NCBI GenBank assembly: GCA_030038195.1
Contig: JASHPJ010000130.1
Span: 1 to 50,697, forward strand
DNA: 50,697 bases
Direction of reading: 5' to 3'
Origin: Acidobacteriaceae bacterium
GTDB lineage: Bacteria > Acidobacteriota > Terriglobia > Terriglobales > Acidobacteriaceae
Below are positions 25,060 to 37,612 of the stretch, in pieces. The notes under the pieces are model-generated. The model did not search any database. It was not told where the DNA came from and saw only the letters and a list, made by a program, of their open reading frames with translations. Each line of letters begins with the position of its first letter. Position 1 is the first letter of the stretch. The position numbers were made by a program, and so were the translations under genes.

Positions 25060-26605
25060 ATGCGGTTTTTTTGTGGATTGCACTTGTTTCTTCTGTTGGT
25101 TATAAGTTGCCCCGCGCTGGCTTGCGCAGCAGATCCAGGGGCAGCGTCGCTCGGTGAGAATGCCCGTTCCATCTTCCAGGCTTCCATGGAATGGGGAGAC
25201 CGTCTCTGGGATCCTCAGGCCAGACTTCTGCGCGCTGACGAGGTCGATTCAGGCCGCGCCGACCGCTATACGGTGCGCGCTTCGTCCTGGTATGCATTTG
25301 GCCTCCTCGCACGCAACGGCAAAGGAGATGATGCGCGGGCACTGGCGATCCTTGATGCAGTGCTTGCGCAGCAGTACGACGCACCGGGCAAACCCTAGGA
25401 TGGCACGTTCCGCCGCTCTCCTGAAGAGCCTGAGCCGCCGGCCGGCGCCGTTATCTGGCGCGATTACGATCCGAACTGGCGCGAATTCATCGGCGTCACC
25501 TTCGCCCTGGTCCTCGCAAAGTATCCGGATCGCATTCCTCAATCTCTGGCGCGCCGCATGGAAGCTTCCATCGTCCGTGCGGTAGCTGGCGAGATCGCCA
25601 ATCATCGCCTGGAATTGACCTACACCAATCCGGCCCTGATGTTTGGATTCCTCTGGGATTTCGCTGCAACCCGTAGTCGCAGATCCGATTGGATCGAACC
25701 ATCCAGGGCATGGCAAGACAGCCTTTATTCTCTCTTTACGAAGTACGGAGCCTTCAACGAGTTCAATTCTCCTAACCTATTGCGGAGTCGATCTTTATGC
25801 GCTTGCATTGTGGAGAAGCTTTGGCCCCACGGCCCACATGCGGTCGATGGGAAGAAGGATGGAAGCAGGTTTATGGCGGAATCTTGCGGCTTTTTACGAT
25901 GCCAATTTAAAAAATCTGTCAGGGCCTTTTGACCGGTCGTACGGCATGGATATGCAGGACTATGTGAGCCTGGTTGGACTGGCTCTGCGCACGGTGCTTG
26001 CTCCGCGTCTTGCTCCATTTCCCGCGCTCGATCCGCCGGTGAATCATGTAGGCGACTTATGGCTTGCCCCACAGCTAGCCATTCTCGGCGTGCATATTCC
26101 TGCTGACGCAATGCGCAGCTTTCGTACATTTACGGGGCAACGGCTGGTGCGGCAACCGATCACCGATCAGCGCATGGCTACAGCATGGATAGGCGAAAAC
26201 GCAATGTGGGGTGGAGAGAAGACGGGGAGAACAGCCGGAGTTGCGGGTCATAGCCAATTTCATCCGGCTACCGTGCATTGGCGCATGCCCGGCGGCAAGA
26301 TCGGATGGATTTAATTGATTCAGGCTCCGCCACTCGATGTGACGGCCACCCGGGATGGGCTTGCGATTTCCGGCACAGGCGACATTCAATTTCTAATTCA
26401 TGCCAGTGAAAGCACGGAAGCCGGCGTGCAGGAAACAGAATGGCAGCTTCCCGGGCTCACAATCCGTCTCACGACCGACGCCCGCAGATTCACCGAGCAC
26501 AGGGAAGGGCAGGACATACAGGCAGACTACTCTGCAACGACCACGGTGAACTTCACAATCGAGCTGCCTGGCAAGGGCGATTCGCCCGCTCTGCATTCTA
26601 ACTAG
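25060..26605 (+). pseudogene. Secreted helical-barrel-like protein of unknown family, three lesions
   Basis: Begins with a clear signal peptide (MRFFCGLHLFLLLVISCPALACA) after GGAGAAGGGAA. The sequence stays protein-like through a TAG at 25396-25398 (same frame before and after), a one-base insertion at 25774-25775 (FNEFNSP continues as [13 protein letters not shown] in the next frame), and a TAA at 26312-26314 after which LIQAPPLDV continues. Reassembled it is about 515 residues, Trp/Tyr-rich and mostly helical in the middle with a beta-like C-terminus. This recalls alpha/alpha-barrel lyases and hydrolases, but I do not recognise the family. It is next to GH28 and a sulfatase. Three independent lesions argue for a true pseudogene, not a sequencing fault. 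Confidence 0.7.
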
Positions 26606-26820
26606 TCCAGTTCGGTCACAGGCAGTGCGTGAAAGCCATTTGGAAATGGAAAGCTGCTTGGTGTGCGCGAGACGACTCCACAGCAGCCTGGCTCCGGTCA
26701 GAACGATGACTGGCCGCGTCTTTGCAGAACGCTTCAAACGGGCTTCAACGTTGCGCAAAATATATATGATGCAATCGCATATTTTGCAAGATTCAAGACG
26801 ATGGCGGCTGCTGGCGCCCA

Positions 26821-27528
26821 TTACAACTGGGCCAGCTTGCGTGCGCGCTTAAAGATCGCGAGAAACATGGGCCGGATCAGCTTGCCTGTATTCGTGTTCT
26901 GGAGCGAGGGATGGTAACTGGCCAGCACGGCGAGGCCGCTGGGCAGCATGTACTGGGCGCCGTGGGCGAAGGCGAATGCCGAGCGCGCGGGCAGCGTGCC
27001 GATGCGGGCTTCGTGGGCCAGCAGGCCATCGAAGGCGATGCGGCCCAGGCACACGACGACGCGCAGGTCTTTGAGCAGGCGCAACTCGTGGTCGAGCCAC
27101 GGAGCGCAGTTGCGCAGCTCCTCGGGGGTGGGCTTGTTGCCCGGCGGAGCACAGCGCACGACGGAGCTGATCCAGAGGCCGGCAAGCTTCATGCCGTCGT
27201 CGCGCGAGACGGCAGTAGGCTGCGAGGCGAATCCGGCTTCATGGAGCACCGGGTAGAGAAAGTCGCCGGAGCCGTCGCCGGTGAAAGGGCGGCCGGTGCG
27301 GTTGGAGCCGTGCGCACCGGGAGCCAGGCCGAGCGCCAGCACGCGCGCGTGGGGGTCGCCGAAAGAAGGAACGGGACGGCCCCAGTACTCCCAGCCGGCG
27401 TAGGCGCGGCGCTTTTCGCGGGCTACTTTCATGCAGTGCTCGCGCAGGCGCGGGCAAAGATTGCAGGCTACGATGGCGGTGTTGAGTGCGTCCAGTGTGG
27501 GAAACTGCGCGGGTTTGGCCGCTGGCAT
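26821..27528 (-). CDS. Uracil-DNA glycosylase, family 5 (UdgB)
   Basis: 235 residues with the family 5 marks: Cys22, Cys25, Cys126 and Cys141 placed to hold an iron-sulfur cluster, the first catalytic motif GLAPGAHGSNRTGRPF and the second motif SYHPSLQNTNTG. The enzyme excises uracil and some other deaminated bases from DNA to start base-excision repair. The usual family 4/1 Asp is absent, as in UdgB. It is transcribed alone on its strand, starting close to a small tandem repeat and diverging from the DJ-1 gene. Confidence 0.92.
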   Translation of the reverse strand: MPAAKPAQFPTLDALNTAIVACNLCPRLREHCMKVAREKRRAYAGWEYWGRPVPSFGDPHARVLALGLAPGAHGSNRTGRPFTGDGSGDFLYPVLHEAGFASQPTAVSRDDGMKLAGLWISSVVRCAPPGNKPTPEELRNCAPWLDHELRLLKDLRVVVCLGRIAFDGLLAHEARIGTLPARSAFAFAHGAQYMLPSGLAVLASYHPSLQNTNTGKLIRPMFLAIFKRARKLAQL

Positions 27529-27581
27529 AGGTCGATTGTACGTTGCGGGCGTGAATCGTCCGGCAATGCTTGATATATGAG

Positions 27582-27644
27582 CTTCAAGCCCGTACCCTCC
27601 AGGTAAAAGCCCGTGCTCTCCAAGCTGCAGCCTGTGCCCTGTAG
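27582..27644. repeat. Three imperfect 21-base tandem repeats
   Basis: Units at 27582-27602, 27603-27623 and 27624-27644 share the pattern nnnnaAGCCcGTnCCCTcnag. On the minus strand each unit reads as a seven-residue L-[EQ]-x-T-G motif, but no gene supports translation. They lie in the leader between udgB and the DJ-1 gene and may be a polymorphic spacer. Confidence 0.6.
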
Positions 27645-27712
27645 ACTGGCTCGCCCCTCGCCAGGTTGCTGCCTGCGGTGCTGTGGCAAACTTGGTGGCG
27701 GAGGAGATCGCT

Positions 27713-28285
27713 ATGAAATCCGCAAAGCTGCTGCTTTTGGCCGGCGATTTTGTTGAGGACTACGAGATCATGGTGCCGTTTCAGGCGTTGCAGGTGGTAG
27801 GACACACCGTGGACGCGGTGTGTCCGGGCAAGAAGAAAGGCGACACGGTGCGCACCGCGATCCACGACTTTGAGGGCGACCAGACGTACACTGAGAAGCG
27901 CGGGCACAACTTCACGCTCAATGCCACGTTCGACGAGATCGACCCGGCGCAATACGACGGGCTGGTAGTTCCGGGCGGGCGCGCGCCGGAGTATCTGCGG
28001 CTGAATGCCAGGGTGCTCGACATCGTGCGGCACTTTGCCGGCGCCGGCAAGCCGATTGCGGCGCTGTGCCATGGACCACAGCTCCTGGCCGCAGCCGGCG
28101 TACTGAAGGGGCGCCGGTTGAATGCGTATCCGGCATGCGCGCCGGAGGTGGAGCTGGCCGGCGGAAGTTTTGTGCCGGTCGACTTCTCCGAGGCCGTGGT
28201 GGACGGCAACCTGGTGACCGGGCCGGCGTGGACGGCGCATCCCAGGTGGCTGGCGCGGTTTCTCGAGGTGCTGGAAGCCCGTTAG
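27713..28285 (+). CDS. DJ-1/PfpI-family protein
   Basis: 190 residues. The nucleophile elbow is Cys119-His120 (ALCHGPQLL) with Glu15 (GDFVEDYE) as the supporting acid, the normal set for the PfpI branch. Family members act as glyoxalase III-like deglycases, chaperones or peptidases in stress response; the sequence alone does not choose. ATG 27713 is preferred because GGAGGAGA sits just upstream, rather than an earlier in-frame start at 27683. It is at the head of a short run of plus-strand genes without strong coupling. Confidence 0.88.
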   Translation: MKSAKLLLLAGDFVEDYEIMVPFQALQVVGHTVDAVCPGKKKGDTVRTAIHDFEGDQTYTEKRGHNFTLNATFDEIDPAQYDGLVVPGGRAPEYLRLNARVLDIVRHFAGAGKPIAALCHGPQLLAAAGVLKGRRLNAYPACAPEVELAGGSFVPVDFSEAVVDGNLVTGPAWTAHPRWLARFLEVLEAR

Positions 28286-28416
28286 GTCGAAACCGGCGCG
28301 AATTCCGGTGGCGCTCTGGCTGGAGCCGCAGCCTGCGCTGTTCGTGAATGGCCGCGCGACGCGTGTGCCATACTGGGGCTGCGATTGAAACTCGACAATT
28401 GATTTTGCGAAGAGCG

Positions 28417-28896
28417 ATGCCCGGAACGCCCAATCCCGAGTTTTTGCGGCGCGCCATCGCGCTGGCTACGCAGAATGTCGTCAGCGGCGCAGGCGGACCC
28501 TTTGCTGCGGTCATCGTGCGCGATGGAAAGATCGTGGGCGAAGGCGTAAATACCGTCACCGTCGGCAACGACCCTACAGCTCATGGCGAGGTGAACGCCA
28601 TCCGTGCCGCAGCCAGGACGCTGGGCACGTTCACTTTGGCGGGTTGTGAGCTGTATACAAGCTGCGAGCCCTGCCCCATGTGCCTGGCGGCTGCGTATTG
28701 GGCTCGTCTCGATGCCATCTATTACGGCGCCGGCGCGGCCGACGCAGCCCGCGCCGGATTTGACGACGCGTTTCTCTACGACGAGATGAAGAAGCCGGCC
28801 TCCGGGCGCAAGCTGCCCTCTACGCAGCTTCTCGGCGACGAGGCCTGGGCAAGTTTCGCAGCGTGGCTGGCTTCGCCGAACCGGGTGGAGTATTGA
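28417..28896 (+). CDS. Cytidine-deaminase-fold nucleoside deaminase (GuaD-like)
   Basis: 159 residues from ATG 28417 (an upstream in-frame codon at 28348 would add 23 unlikely residues). Zinc ligands are His56 (AHGEVNAI), Cys86 and Cys89 (SCEPCPMC), with Glu58 as proton shuttle. The YWARLDAIYYG segment and the C-terminal AGFDDAFLYDE resemble guanine deaminase of the Bacillus type, which converts guanine to xanthine. TadA-like activity is less likely because the tail fits GuaD. Function in purine salvage in the cytoplasm is inferred. Confidence 0.85.
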   Translation: MPGTPNPEFLRRAIALATQNVVSGAGGPFAAVIVRDGKIVGEGVNTVTVGNDPTAHGEVNAIRAAARTLGTFTLAGCELYTSCEPCPMCLAAAYWARLDAIYYGAGAADAARAGFDDAFLYDEMKKPASGRKLPSTQLLGDEAWASFAAWLASPNRVEY

Positions 28897-29049
28897 TCGT
28901 CGTTGGATGAAGCTTGGAAAACCTCTACCCCGCACAGGCGGAACTTGAACGGAGCACCCTATTTGATTTGGCCGATTGCGGCTACTGTGGTCCCACATAG
29001 GCGTTATTGCCCCAATTTCAGCCACTCCATGTAAAATTAAGTTAACCGG

Positions 29050-29853
29050 ATGACCCAGACCTCTCCAGCGGCTGCCACCACGGCATCCCGCGCAGCGCGG
29101 GAACCGGAGTCGCGAGCGGCTGAACGGCTGGAAGAGGGAACTCCCGTGATCCAGGTCTCCGGCCTGCGCAAGACCTACCAGACAGCCCGCGGCGCGCTCA
29201 CCCTTTTCGACAATCTGAGCCTCGCGGTCGCGGCCGGCGAGATGGTGGCCATCGTGGGCCAGTCGGGCGCGGGAAAGAGCACACTTTTACACATTTTAGG
29301 GGCTCTTGATGCGCCTTCCGCGGGGACGGTATACTGCGCGTCAACCAACGTGGCCAGTCTCTCGGCGCACCAGGCCGCGGTGTTTCGCAACCGGAAGATT
29401 GGGTACGTTTGGCAGTTCCATTACCTGCTGCCGGAGTTCACGGCGCAGGAGAACGTGGCGATGCCGCTGCTGGCGCGCGGCGTTCGCCGGGCGGAGGCGA
29501 TGACACTGGCGGCCAACTGGCTGGGAGAGGTGGATCTGGAGGATCGCGGATCGCACCGGCCGGGGGAGCTCTCGGGTGGCGAGCAGCAGCGGGTGGCGCT
29601 GGCTCGGGCGCTGGTAAGCAATCCGCAGCTTTTGCTGGCGGACGAACCGACGGGGGATCTGGACGGGATAACGGCAGGGCGCGTCTTTGAGCTGATCGAG
29701 CGGCTGCACGGCAGCCATGGGCTGACGTCGATCCTGGTGACACATAACCCGGAGCTTGCCGGACGATGTACGCGGGCCTTGCGGCTTGAAAATGGGCGGC
29801 TTACCGCGCTTGGGGCAGCGCCTGAAACGGGGCCATTGGCGGGGACGGTCTGA
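29050..29853 (+). CDS. lolD: ABC transporter ATP-binding protein, LolD-like
   Basis: 267 residues: Walker A GQSGAGKS, the Q-loop in YVWQFHYLLPEFTAQENVAMPLL (a LolD/MacB-group trait), signature LSGGEQQR, Walker B LLLADEP, and switch His in VTHN. The FTAQENVxMPLL phrase is typical of LolD, which powers transfer of lipoproteins from the inner membrane to LolA. No LolC/LolE permease is in the window, so the exact system is unproved; MacB-type roles remain possible. The first 35 residues are a disordered Ala/Arg-rich extension. TAAAAT near 29030 with TTGCCC upstream may be its promoter. Confidence 0.85.
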   Translation: MTQTSPAAATTASRAAREPESRAAERLEEGTPVIQVSGLRKTYQTARGALTLFDNLSLAVAAGEMVAIVGQSGAGKSTLLHILGALDAPSAGTVYCASTNVASLSAHQAAVFRNRKIGYVWQFHYLLPEFTAQENVAMPLLARGVRRAEAMTLAANWLGEVDLEDRGSHRPGELSGGEQQRVALARALVSNPQLLLADEPTGDLDGITAGRVFELIERLHGSHGLTSILVTHNPELAGRCTRALRLENGRLTALGAAPETGPLAGTV

Positions 29854-30161
29854 GGATTCGAACCGTTTTCACCGTTTTTTGAGTCTTATGATATAAGGGC
29901 CTGCGATGGAATGAGAGTCATTTCAGGCTGTAAATGGCAGGATGGAAGTTCACCGGCAGCCGGATCGCCGTAGACGATGAGGCGCAAGCAGTTGCAAGAG
30001 CCTCGGGACCATCCGGAAGAGCCGTTCGGGGGCCGGACCGGCATTTTCCATGCAGCCTGCCGACGGCGAAGAACAAAAGGGGCACGCGCCTGCAGGGTCG
30101 AGGCCGGGGAGACGAACCGGACGGCCACTGCAGCCGATAGCTTCTATCAAGGGAGAGCAAC
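29854..30161. other. Intergenic leader upstream of clpC
   Basis: 308 bases without a convincing gene. Short open frames here have low-complexity Arg/Pro-rich composition. A TATGATATAAG stretch around 29888 could be a promoter -10 region for a long clpC leader. No CtsR or heat-shock operator is recognised. GGGAG precedes the clpC ATG. Confidence 0.4.
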
Positions 30162-32621
30162 ATGTTCGAACGCTATACGGAGAAGGCGCGTCGCGTGATC
30201 TTCTTCGCGCGGTATGAAGCCAGCCAGTTCGGTTCGCCTTACATCGAGACCGAACATCTGCTGCTGGGCCTGTTGCGCGAGGACAAGGCGTTAACCAACC
30301 GCTTCCTGCGTTCGCACGCCTCGGTGGAGTCGATCCGGAAGCAAATTGAGGCGCATACGACAATCCGCGAAAAGGTGTCCACCAGCGTGGATCTGCCGCT
30401 TTCCAATGAGTGCAAACGGGTGCTGGCCTACGCGGCGGAGGAAGCCGAGCGGCTCGGACACAAGCACATCGGCACCGAACATCTGCTGCTCGGTTTGCTG
30501 CGCGAAGAAAAGTGCTTTGCCTCGGAGATTTTGCAGGAGCGTGGCCTGAAGCTGGCACAGATTCGTGACGAGCTGGCGCGCGTGGCGCAGGAAAAAGCCC
30601 CGCCGCAGCAACGGCAGCGCGAGTCGAGCCTGCTGGCCGAGTTCAGCCGCGATCTGACCCAGGCGGCCATGGACGGACAGCTCGATCCGCTGGTGGGCCG
30701 CGACGGCGAGCTTGAGCGCGTCATTCAGATTCTCTGCCGCCGCACCAAGAACAACCCGGTGCTCATCGGCGAGCCCGGCGTGGGCAAGACGGCCATTGTG
30801 GAAGGCCTTGCCCAGCGCATCGCCGACGGTGAAGTGCCGAGCTTCCTGGCTGACAAGCGCGTGCTTGGTCTCGATCTCTCGCTCATCGTCGCGGGCACAA
30901 AGTACCGCGGCCAATTTGAGGAACGGCTCAAGACCATCATGAAAGAGCTGATGGAGAACCAGAACTCCATCGTCTTCATCGACGAGTTGCACACGCTGGT
31001 GGGGGCTGGCTCGGCCGAGGGGTCGCTGGACGCGGCCAACATCCTCAAGCCGGCTCTCTCGCGCGGCGAGATTCAGTGCATCGGCGCAACCACCCCCGGC
31101 GAGTACCGCAAGTCGATCGAGAAGGACCGCTCGCTGGAGCGCCGCTTCCAGGCCGTCAAGGTGCCGCCGCCGTCTGAAGCCGACGCCATCAAGATCATCA
31201 TGGGCATCAAGGACCGCTACGAGAAGTTCCACGCGGTCAGCTATACCGACGACGCTGTCGAATTCGCGGTCTCGCACTCGAACCGCTACATCCCCGACCG
31301 CTTCCTGCCCGACAAGGCCATCGACCTCATCGACGAGGCCGGCGCGCGCGTCAAGCTGCGCCAGACCTCGCTGCCCGAGGAGATCACCGAGGTCCAGAAG
31401 CGGATCAAGTTCATCGTCCACCGCATGGATTCGGCCATCGCCAATCACGAGTTCGAGAAGGCCCGCTTCTACTCCGACGAGGAGCGCAAGGAGCGCGAAA
31501 ACCTGCGCGCCCTGCGCGACAAGTACCACCTCGACGACTCCGCCGCCGGCATTGTGGGTCGCGAAGACATCGAAGATGTGGTCAGCCGCTGGACCGGCGT
31601 TCCGGTAACCAGCATCAAGGAAGAAGAGACACAGAAGCTGCTGCGCGTGGAAGAAGAGCTGCACAAGCGCGTCATCTCGCAGGACAAGGCGATCTCGGCC
31701 CTGGCGCGCGCCATCCGCCGCTCGCGTGCGGGCTTGAAGTCGCCGCACCGGCCCATCGGTTCTTTTCTTTTCCTTGGACCGACGGGGGTTGGAAAAACCG
31801 AGATGGCCCGCACCCTGGCCCAGTTCCTCTTCGGCTCGGATAAGGCGCTCATCCGCTTCGATATGTCGGAGTTCATGGAGAAGCACTCGGTCTCGAAGCT
31901 CATCGGCTCGCCTCCGGGATATGTGGGCTACGAGGAGGGCGGCCAGTTGACCGAGCGGGTCAAGCGCTCGCCGTACTCGGTGGTTCTGCTCGACGAGATC
32001 GAGAAGGCGCACCCGGATGTCTTCAACATCCTGCTGCAGGTGTTTGAAGATGGCCAATTGACTGACGGGCTCGGCAACACGGTCGACTTCAAGAACGCCA
32101 TCATCATCATGACCTCGAACATCGGTGCGCGCCACCTGCAGAAGAAGCAGGGGCTCGGCTTTCAGAGCGAGCGCGAGGACCTGGTGAGCGAGAAGGTCGA
32201 GGAGCTGGTGAAGAACGAGGTGAAGAAGACCTTCAACCCCGAGTTCCTGAACCGGCTTGACGAAGTCATCCTCTTCCAGTCGCTCTCGGATGCCGACCTG
32301 ATCCAGATCGTTGAGCTGCTGGTGCAGCAGCTCAACGCCAACCTGGCGCAGAAGGCCATCACCATCTCGGTGACCGAGGACGCCAAGAAGTGGATCCTCG
32401 AGAAGACGCTGGTCGACCGCAGCTATGGCGCGCGTCCGCTGCGCCGTGCGCTGCAGCGCTACGTGGAAGATCCGCTCTCCGAGGCGCTGATCGCCGGGCA
32501 GATTCCCGACCGGCCGGCGTTTCTGGAGGTCTACCTCGATGCCAACCAGCTCTTTTATCGCCCGGTAAGCGCGGACGAGACAGAAGAGAAAGCCACCGGG
32601 ATCCTGCTCTACAGCAACTGA
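30162..32621 (+). CDS. clpC: ATP-dependent Clp protease ATP-binding subunit ClpC
   Basis: 819 residues: two Clp_N repeats (about 1-140), the first AAA+ domain ([14 protein letters not shown], arginine fingers near DRSLERRF), a middle coiled-coil domain (about 410-465), the second AAA+ domain ([21 protein letters not shown]) and ClpB_D2-small at the end. The GLGF loop ([10 protein letters not shown]) that docks ClpP is present, so this is ClpC and not ClpB. It unfolds proteins for ClpP degradation in the cytoplasm. No mcsA/mcsB/ctsR neighbours are present, unlike Firmicutes. It has its own terminator. Confidence 0.96.
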   Translation: MFERYTEKARRVIFFARYEASQFGSPYIETEHLLLGLLREDKALTNRFLRSHASVESIRKQIEAHTTIREKVSTSVDLPLSNECKRVLAYAAEEAERLGHKHIGTEHLLLGLLREEKCFASEILQERGLKLAQIRDELARVAQEKAPPQQRQRESSLLAEFSRDLTQAAMDGQLDPLVGRDGELERVIQILCRRTKNNPVLIGEPGVGKTAIVEGLAQRIADGEVPSFLADKRVLGLDLSLIVAGTKYRGQFEERLKTIMKELMENQNSIVFIDELHTLVGAGSAEGSLDAANILKPALSRGEIQCIGATTPGEYRKSIEKDRSLERRFQAVKVPPPSEADAIKIIMGIKDRYEKFHAVSYTDDAVEFAVSHSNRYIPDRFLPDKAIDLIDEAGARVKLRQTSLPEEITEVQKRIKFIVHRMDSAIANHEFEKARFYSDEERKERENLRALRDKYHLDDSAAGIVGREDIEDVVSRWTGVPVTSIKEEETQKLLRVEEELHKRVISQDKAISALARAIRRSRAGLKSPHRPIGSFLFLGPTGVGKTEMARTLAQFLFGSDKALIRFDMSEFMEKHSVSKLIGSPPGYVGYEEGGQLTERVKRSPYSVVLLDEIEKAHPDVFNILLQVFEDGQLTDGLGNTVDFKNAIIIMTSNIGARHLQKKQGLGFQSEREDLVSEKVEELVKNEVKKTFNPEFLNRLDEVILFQSLSDADLIQIVELLVQQLNANLAQKAITISVTEDAKKWILEKTLVDRSYGARPLRRALQRYVEDPLSEALIAGQIPDRPAFLEVYLDANQLFYRPVSADETEEKATGILLYSN

Positions 32622-32644
32622 CAGCTCTTTCGGCGGAGCGAACA

Positions 32645-32674
32645 TGCCCCGGCCCTCTGCCGGGGCATTCTTTT
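32645..32674 (+). terminator. Rho-independent terminator of clpC
   Basis: Perfect eight-base arms TGCCCCGG (32645-32652) and CCGGGGCA (32660-32667), seven-base loop, then TTCTTTT, beginning 23 bases after the clpC stop. Confidence 0.9.
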
Positions 32675-32881
32675 CCGGGAGATTCCGTTCGATCTTCAGG
32701 CAGAAAAATGCCCTCGCACTTCCTCCCGGCCTCCAGCAGGGCGCGGGCAGCGGTATTGAAGCCGTGCCCTTTCACAGCAACGTTCCGCTAAGTTGCTCGT
32801 TCACGCGATTGCCCTGGTGGATTCCTGGCAGGTTCGCCCGCCTTACGCCCCTTCCATTTACACTGATAGTTGGAGAAAGTT

Positions 32882-35896
<3,015 letters not shown>

Positions 35897-36134
35897 CCGA
35901 AGCAGTCAGCTTATCTGTTGGCGATAGACCTCGACGACTATGAACTCGCTTCACGCTCTCTCGTCCGCAGATTTTTCGCCTTTCCAGGTGAAGTGGGACG
36001 CGGAGGTGCTGGTGTAAGGGGCGCGCGTGTAGACGTGGGTAGCCATGGGCTCCTTGAAGGTATAGATAATGGATTGGCCGTCAAATGGGGAGCATCCTCT
36101 TGCGGCCGGCGCATTGGACACGCGTGGCCGATTC

Positions 36135-37337
36135 CTATCGGAAGAAGCTGAACAGCCCCTTTTTCTCTTCACGATCGGCGGGCAGGCCACAGGCGGTTCT
36201 GGCCATCTGGCGGATGGCCTGCGAGATGGGCGCGTCGGCGAGCGCCATCGGCGTAGCGGTATTCTGCGTCCGGCGCGCGCTGGTCCAGTCGTCGGGAATC
36301 TTCCAGTCCGTCGGCCGCGTGAGCGCCTTTTCGATGTGCTTGTCGTCGAAAAGCAGGGTGGCCGGCTTGTAGCGGTTGAGGACGATCTGCAGGTTGTCGC
36401 TGCGCCGGGAGAAGAATTGCGAGATCATGCGGTTGGCGTTGCGCAGCTCGGAGATTCCCACCTGGGTGATCAGGTAGATAATCGAGGATTCCTCAAAGAG
36501 CGCGGAGCCCAGCAGATCGAGTCTCGAGCCGATATCGACCACTACGTATTCATAGCTCTGCCGCGCCACCAGGAGCAGCTTGTTGATGGCCTCGTTGTCA
36601 GGCTGACGGTCGATGCGGAAGTCGCTGGGCGCGGCGAGCACGGACAGGCCCGAGGAATGATTTGTGACGAGAGTGTTCAGGAAGTTGGTGTCCAGCCGGT
36701 TCGTATCCTGAATGGCATTCGCCACGGAGAACTCGGTGGTGATACCCAGGTTGATGGCCGCGTCTCCCAGCGGGAGGCCAAGGTCGATAAGCAGCGTGTT
36801 GCGGCCCGACTCCTGGGCCAGCGAGATGGCGAAGTTGGAGGCGATGGCGGTGACGCCGCAGCCGCCCTTGGTGCCTAGAAAGACGCACACCTTGCTGGAA
36901 AGCCGGCTCTCCTGGCGCAAGGAGGACTCCCGCTGCGAAGAGCGCCGGAGTGCTTCCGCAATCTCAGCGGAGTCGAACGGGAAGGTAAAAAAGTCGCTGA
37001 CGCCGACGCGCATGAAGCGGATGGCCAGCTTGACGTCAGCCTCGGCCGAGTAGGCCATCACCGCCATCTGACCGCGCGAACAAACGTCTTCTGCCAGGCG
37101 GAGAGCGGCGTCCGGGTCGCTGTCGGCATCCAGGACCACGATGCTGCAGTGCTTTTCAAGCAGCCGGGAGAGATGATCGAAGTCGCTGGGATAGTAGGCC
37201 AGCTCTTCGATCCGGACGGCGCTGCGTTCAGCCAGAGCTGCGGCGATTGCCTGGCGGCGCTGTTCGTGCGGACCGATAAGCGCGACGGACAAGACGTTTC
37301 TGTCGGTGCCATTGTGAACCCTGGAAACGTCCAACAT
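36135..37337 (-). CDS. cpaE: CpaE/TadZ-like MinD-family ATPase
   Basis: 400 residues: an atypical receiver-like N-terminal domain (about 15-130) with VVLDADSDPD in the usual phospho-site area, then a ParA/MinD ATPase with a deviant Walker A (GTKGGCGVT), LLIDLGLPLGD and VVVDIGSRLD. CpaE/TadZ proteins place the Tad/Flp pilus machine at a cell pole. No other tad genes are in the window, so it may be a detached member or serve another polar system. It is convergent with secA and lies downstream of the CYTH gene on the same strand after a 275-base gap. Confidence 0.85.
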   Translation of the reverse strand: MLDVSRVHNGTDRNVLSVALIGPHEQRRQAIAAALAERSAVRIEELAYYPSDFDHLSRLLEKHCSIVVLDADSDPDAALRLAEDVCSRGQMAVMAYSAEADVKLAIRFMRVGVSDFFTFPFDSAEIAEALRRSSQRESSLRQESRLSSKVCVFLGTKGGCGVTAIASNFAISLAQESGRNTLLIDLGLPLGDAAINLGITTEFSVANAIQDTNRLDTNFLNTLVTNHSSGLSVLAAPSDFRIDRQPDNEAINKLLLVARQSYEYVVVDIGSRLDLLGSALFEESSIIYLITQVGISELRNANRMISQFFSRRSDNLQIVLNRYKPATLLFDDKHIEKALTRPTDWKIPDDWTSARRTQNTATPMALADAPISQAIRQMARTACGLPADREEKKGLFSFFR

Positions 37338-37612
37338 AGCGCACGACTGCTCCTATCAGCCTGCAGAACACCTCATTTTATCCCGAGACGCCACAGTGCC
37401 CGAAAAACCACTCTCTGCAAGCAGGGTGAGAGCACTCTCTCTTAGGGCTACCTTCCAATGTACACGCCCCGGGCAAATTCGAGAAAAAAGACAGAATAGT
37501 TTCGATAGCGGATCAAATTTGAAGAAGAGTTTCTCCCTGGATAGCGCCGGCGCCGGCTCGAACGAAACCGCTGTAGCTCCTCAAGTGCTCGCACGGAATC
37601 GTCAGTGCAGTC

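Noticed and set aside
26606-26820. Possible continuation of the broken gene toward 26820
   Set aside because: A short frame with DAIAYFARFK looks faintly protein-like, but there is no continuity with the preceding C-terminal domain and no motif.
26911-27573. Open frame of 220 codons antisense to udgB
   Set aside because: Low-complexity Ala/Gly/Gln-rich translation opposite a clear family 5 glycosylase.
30291-32645. Open frame of 784 codons antisense to clpC
   Set aside because: clpC is unmistakable on the plus strand; long antisense frames are common in GC-rich genes with strong third-position bias, and this one has no recognisable domain or ribosome-binding site.
35951-36190. Small minus-strand frame ending FTWKGEKSADERA between secA and cpaE
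   Set aside because: A possible 30-residue peptide begins after AAGGAG at 36044, but the gap to ATG is too short and the residues match no family; not enough to call a gene.
37338-37612. Repeated CTCTC/GAGAG segments in the CYTH-cpaE gap as a terminator
   Set aside because: Arms do not pair cleanly and no T-run follows on the minus strand.
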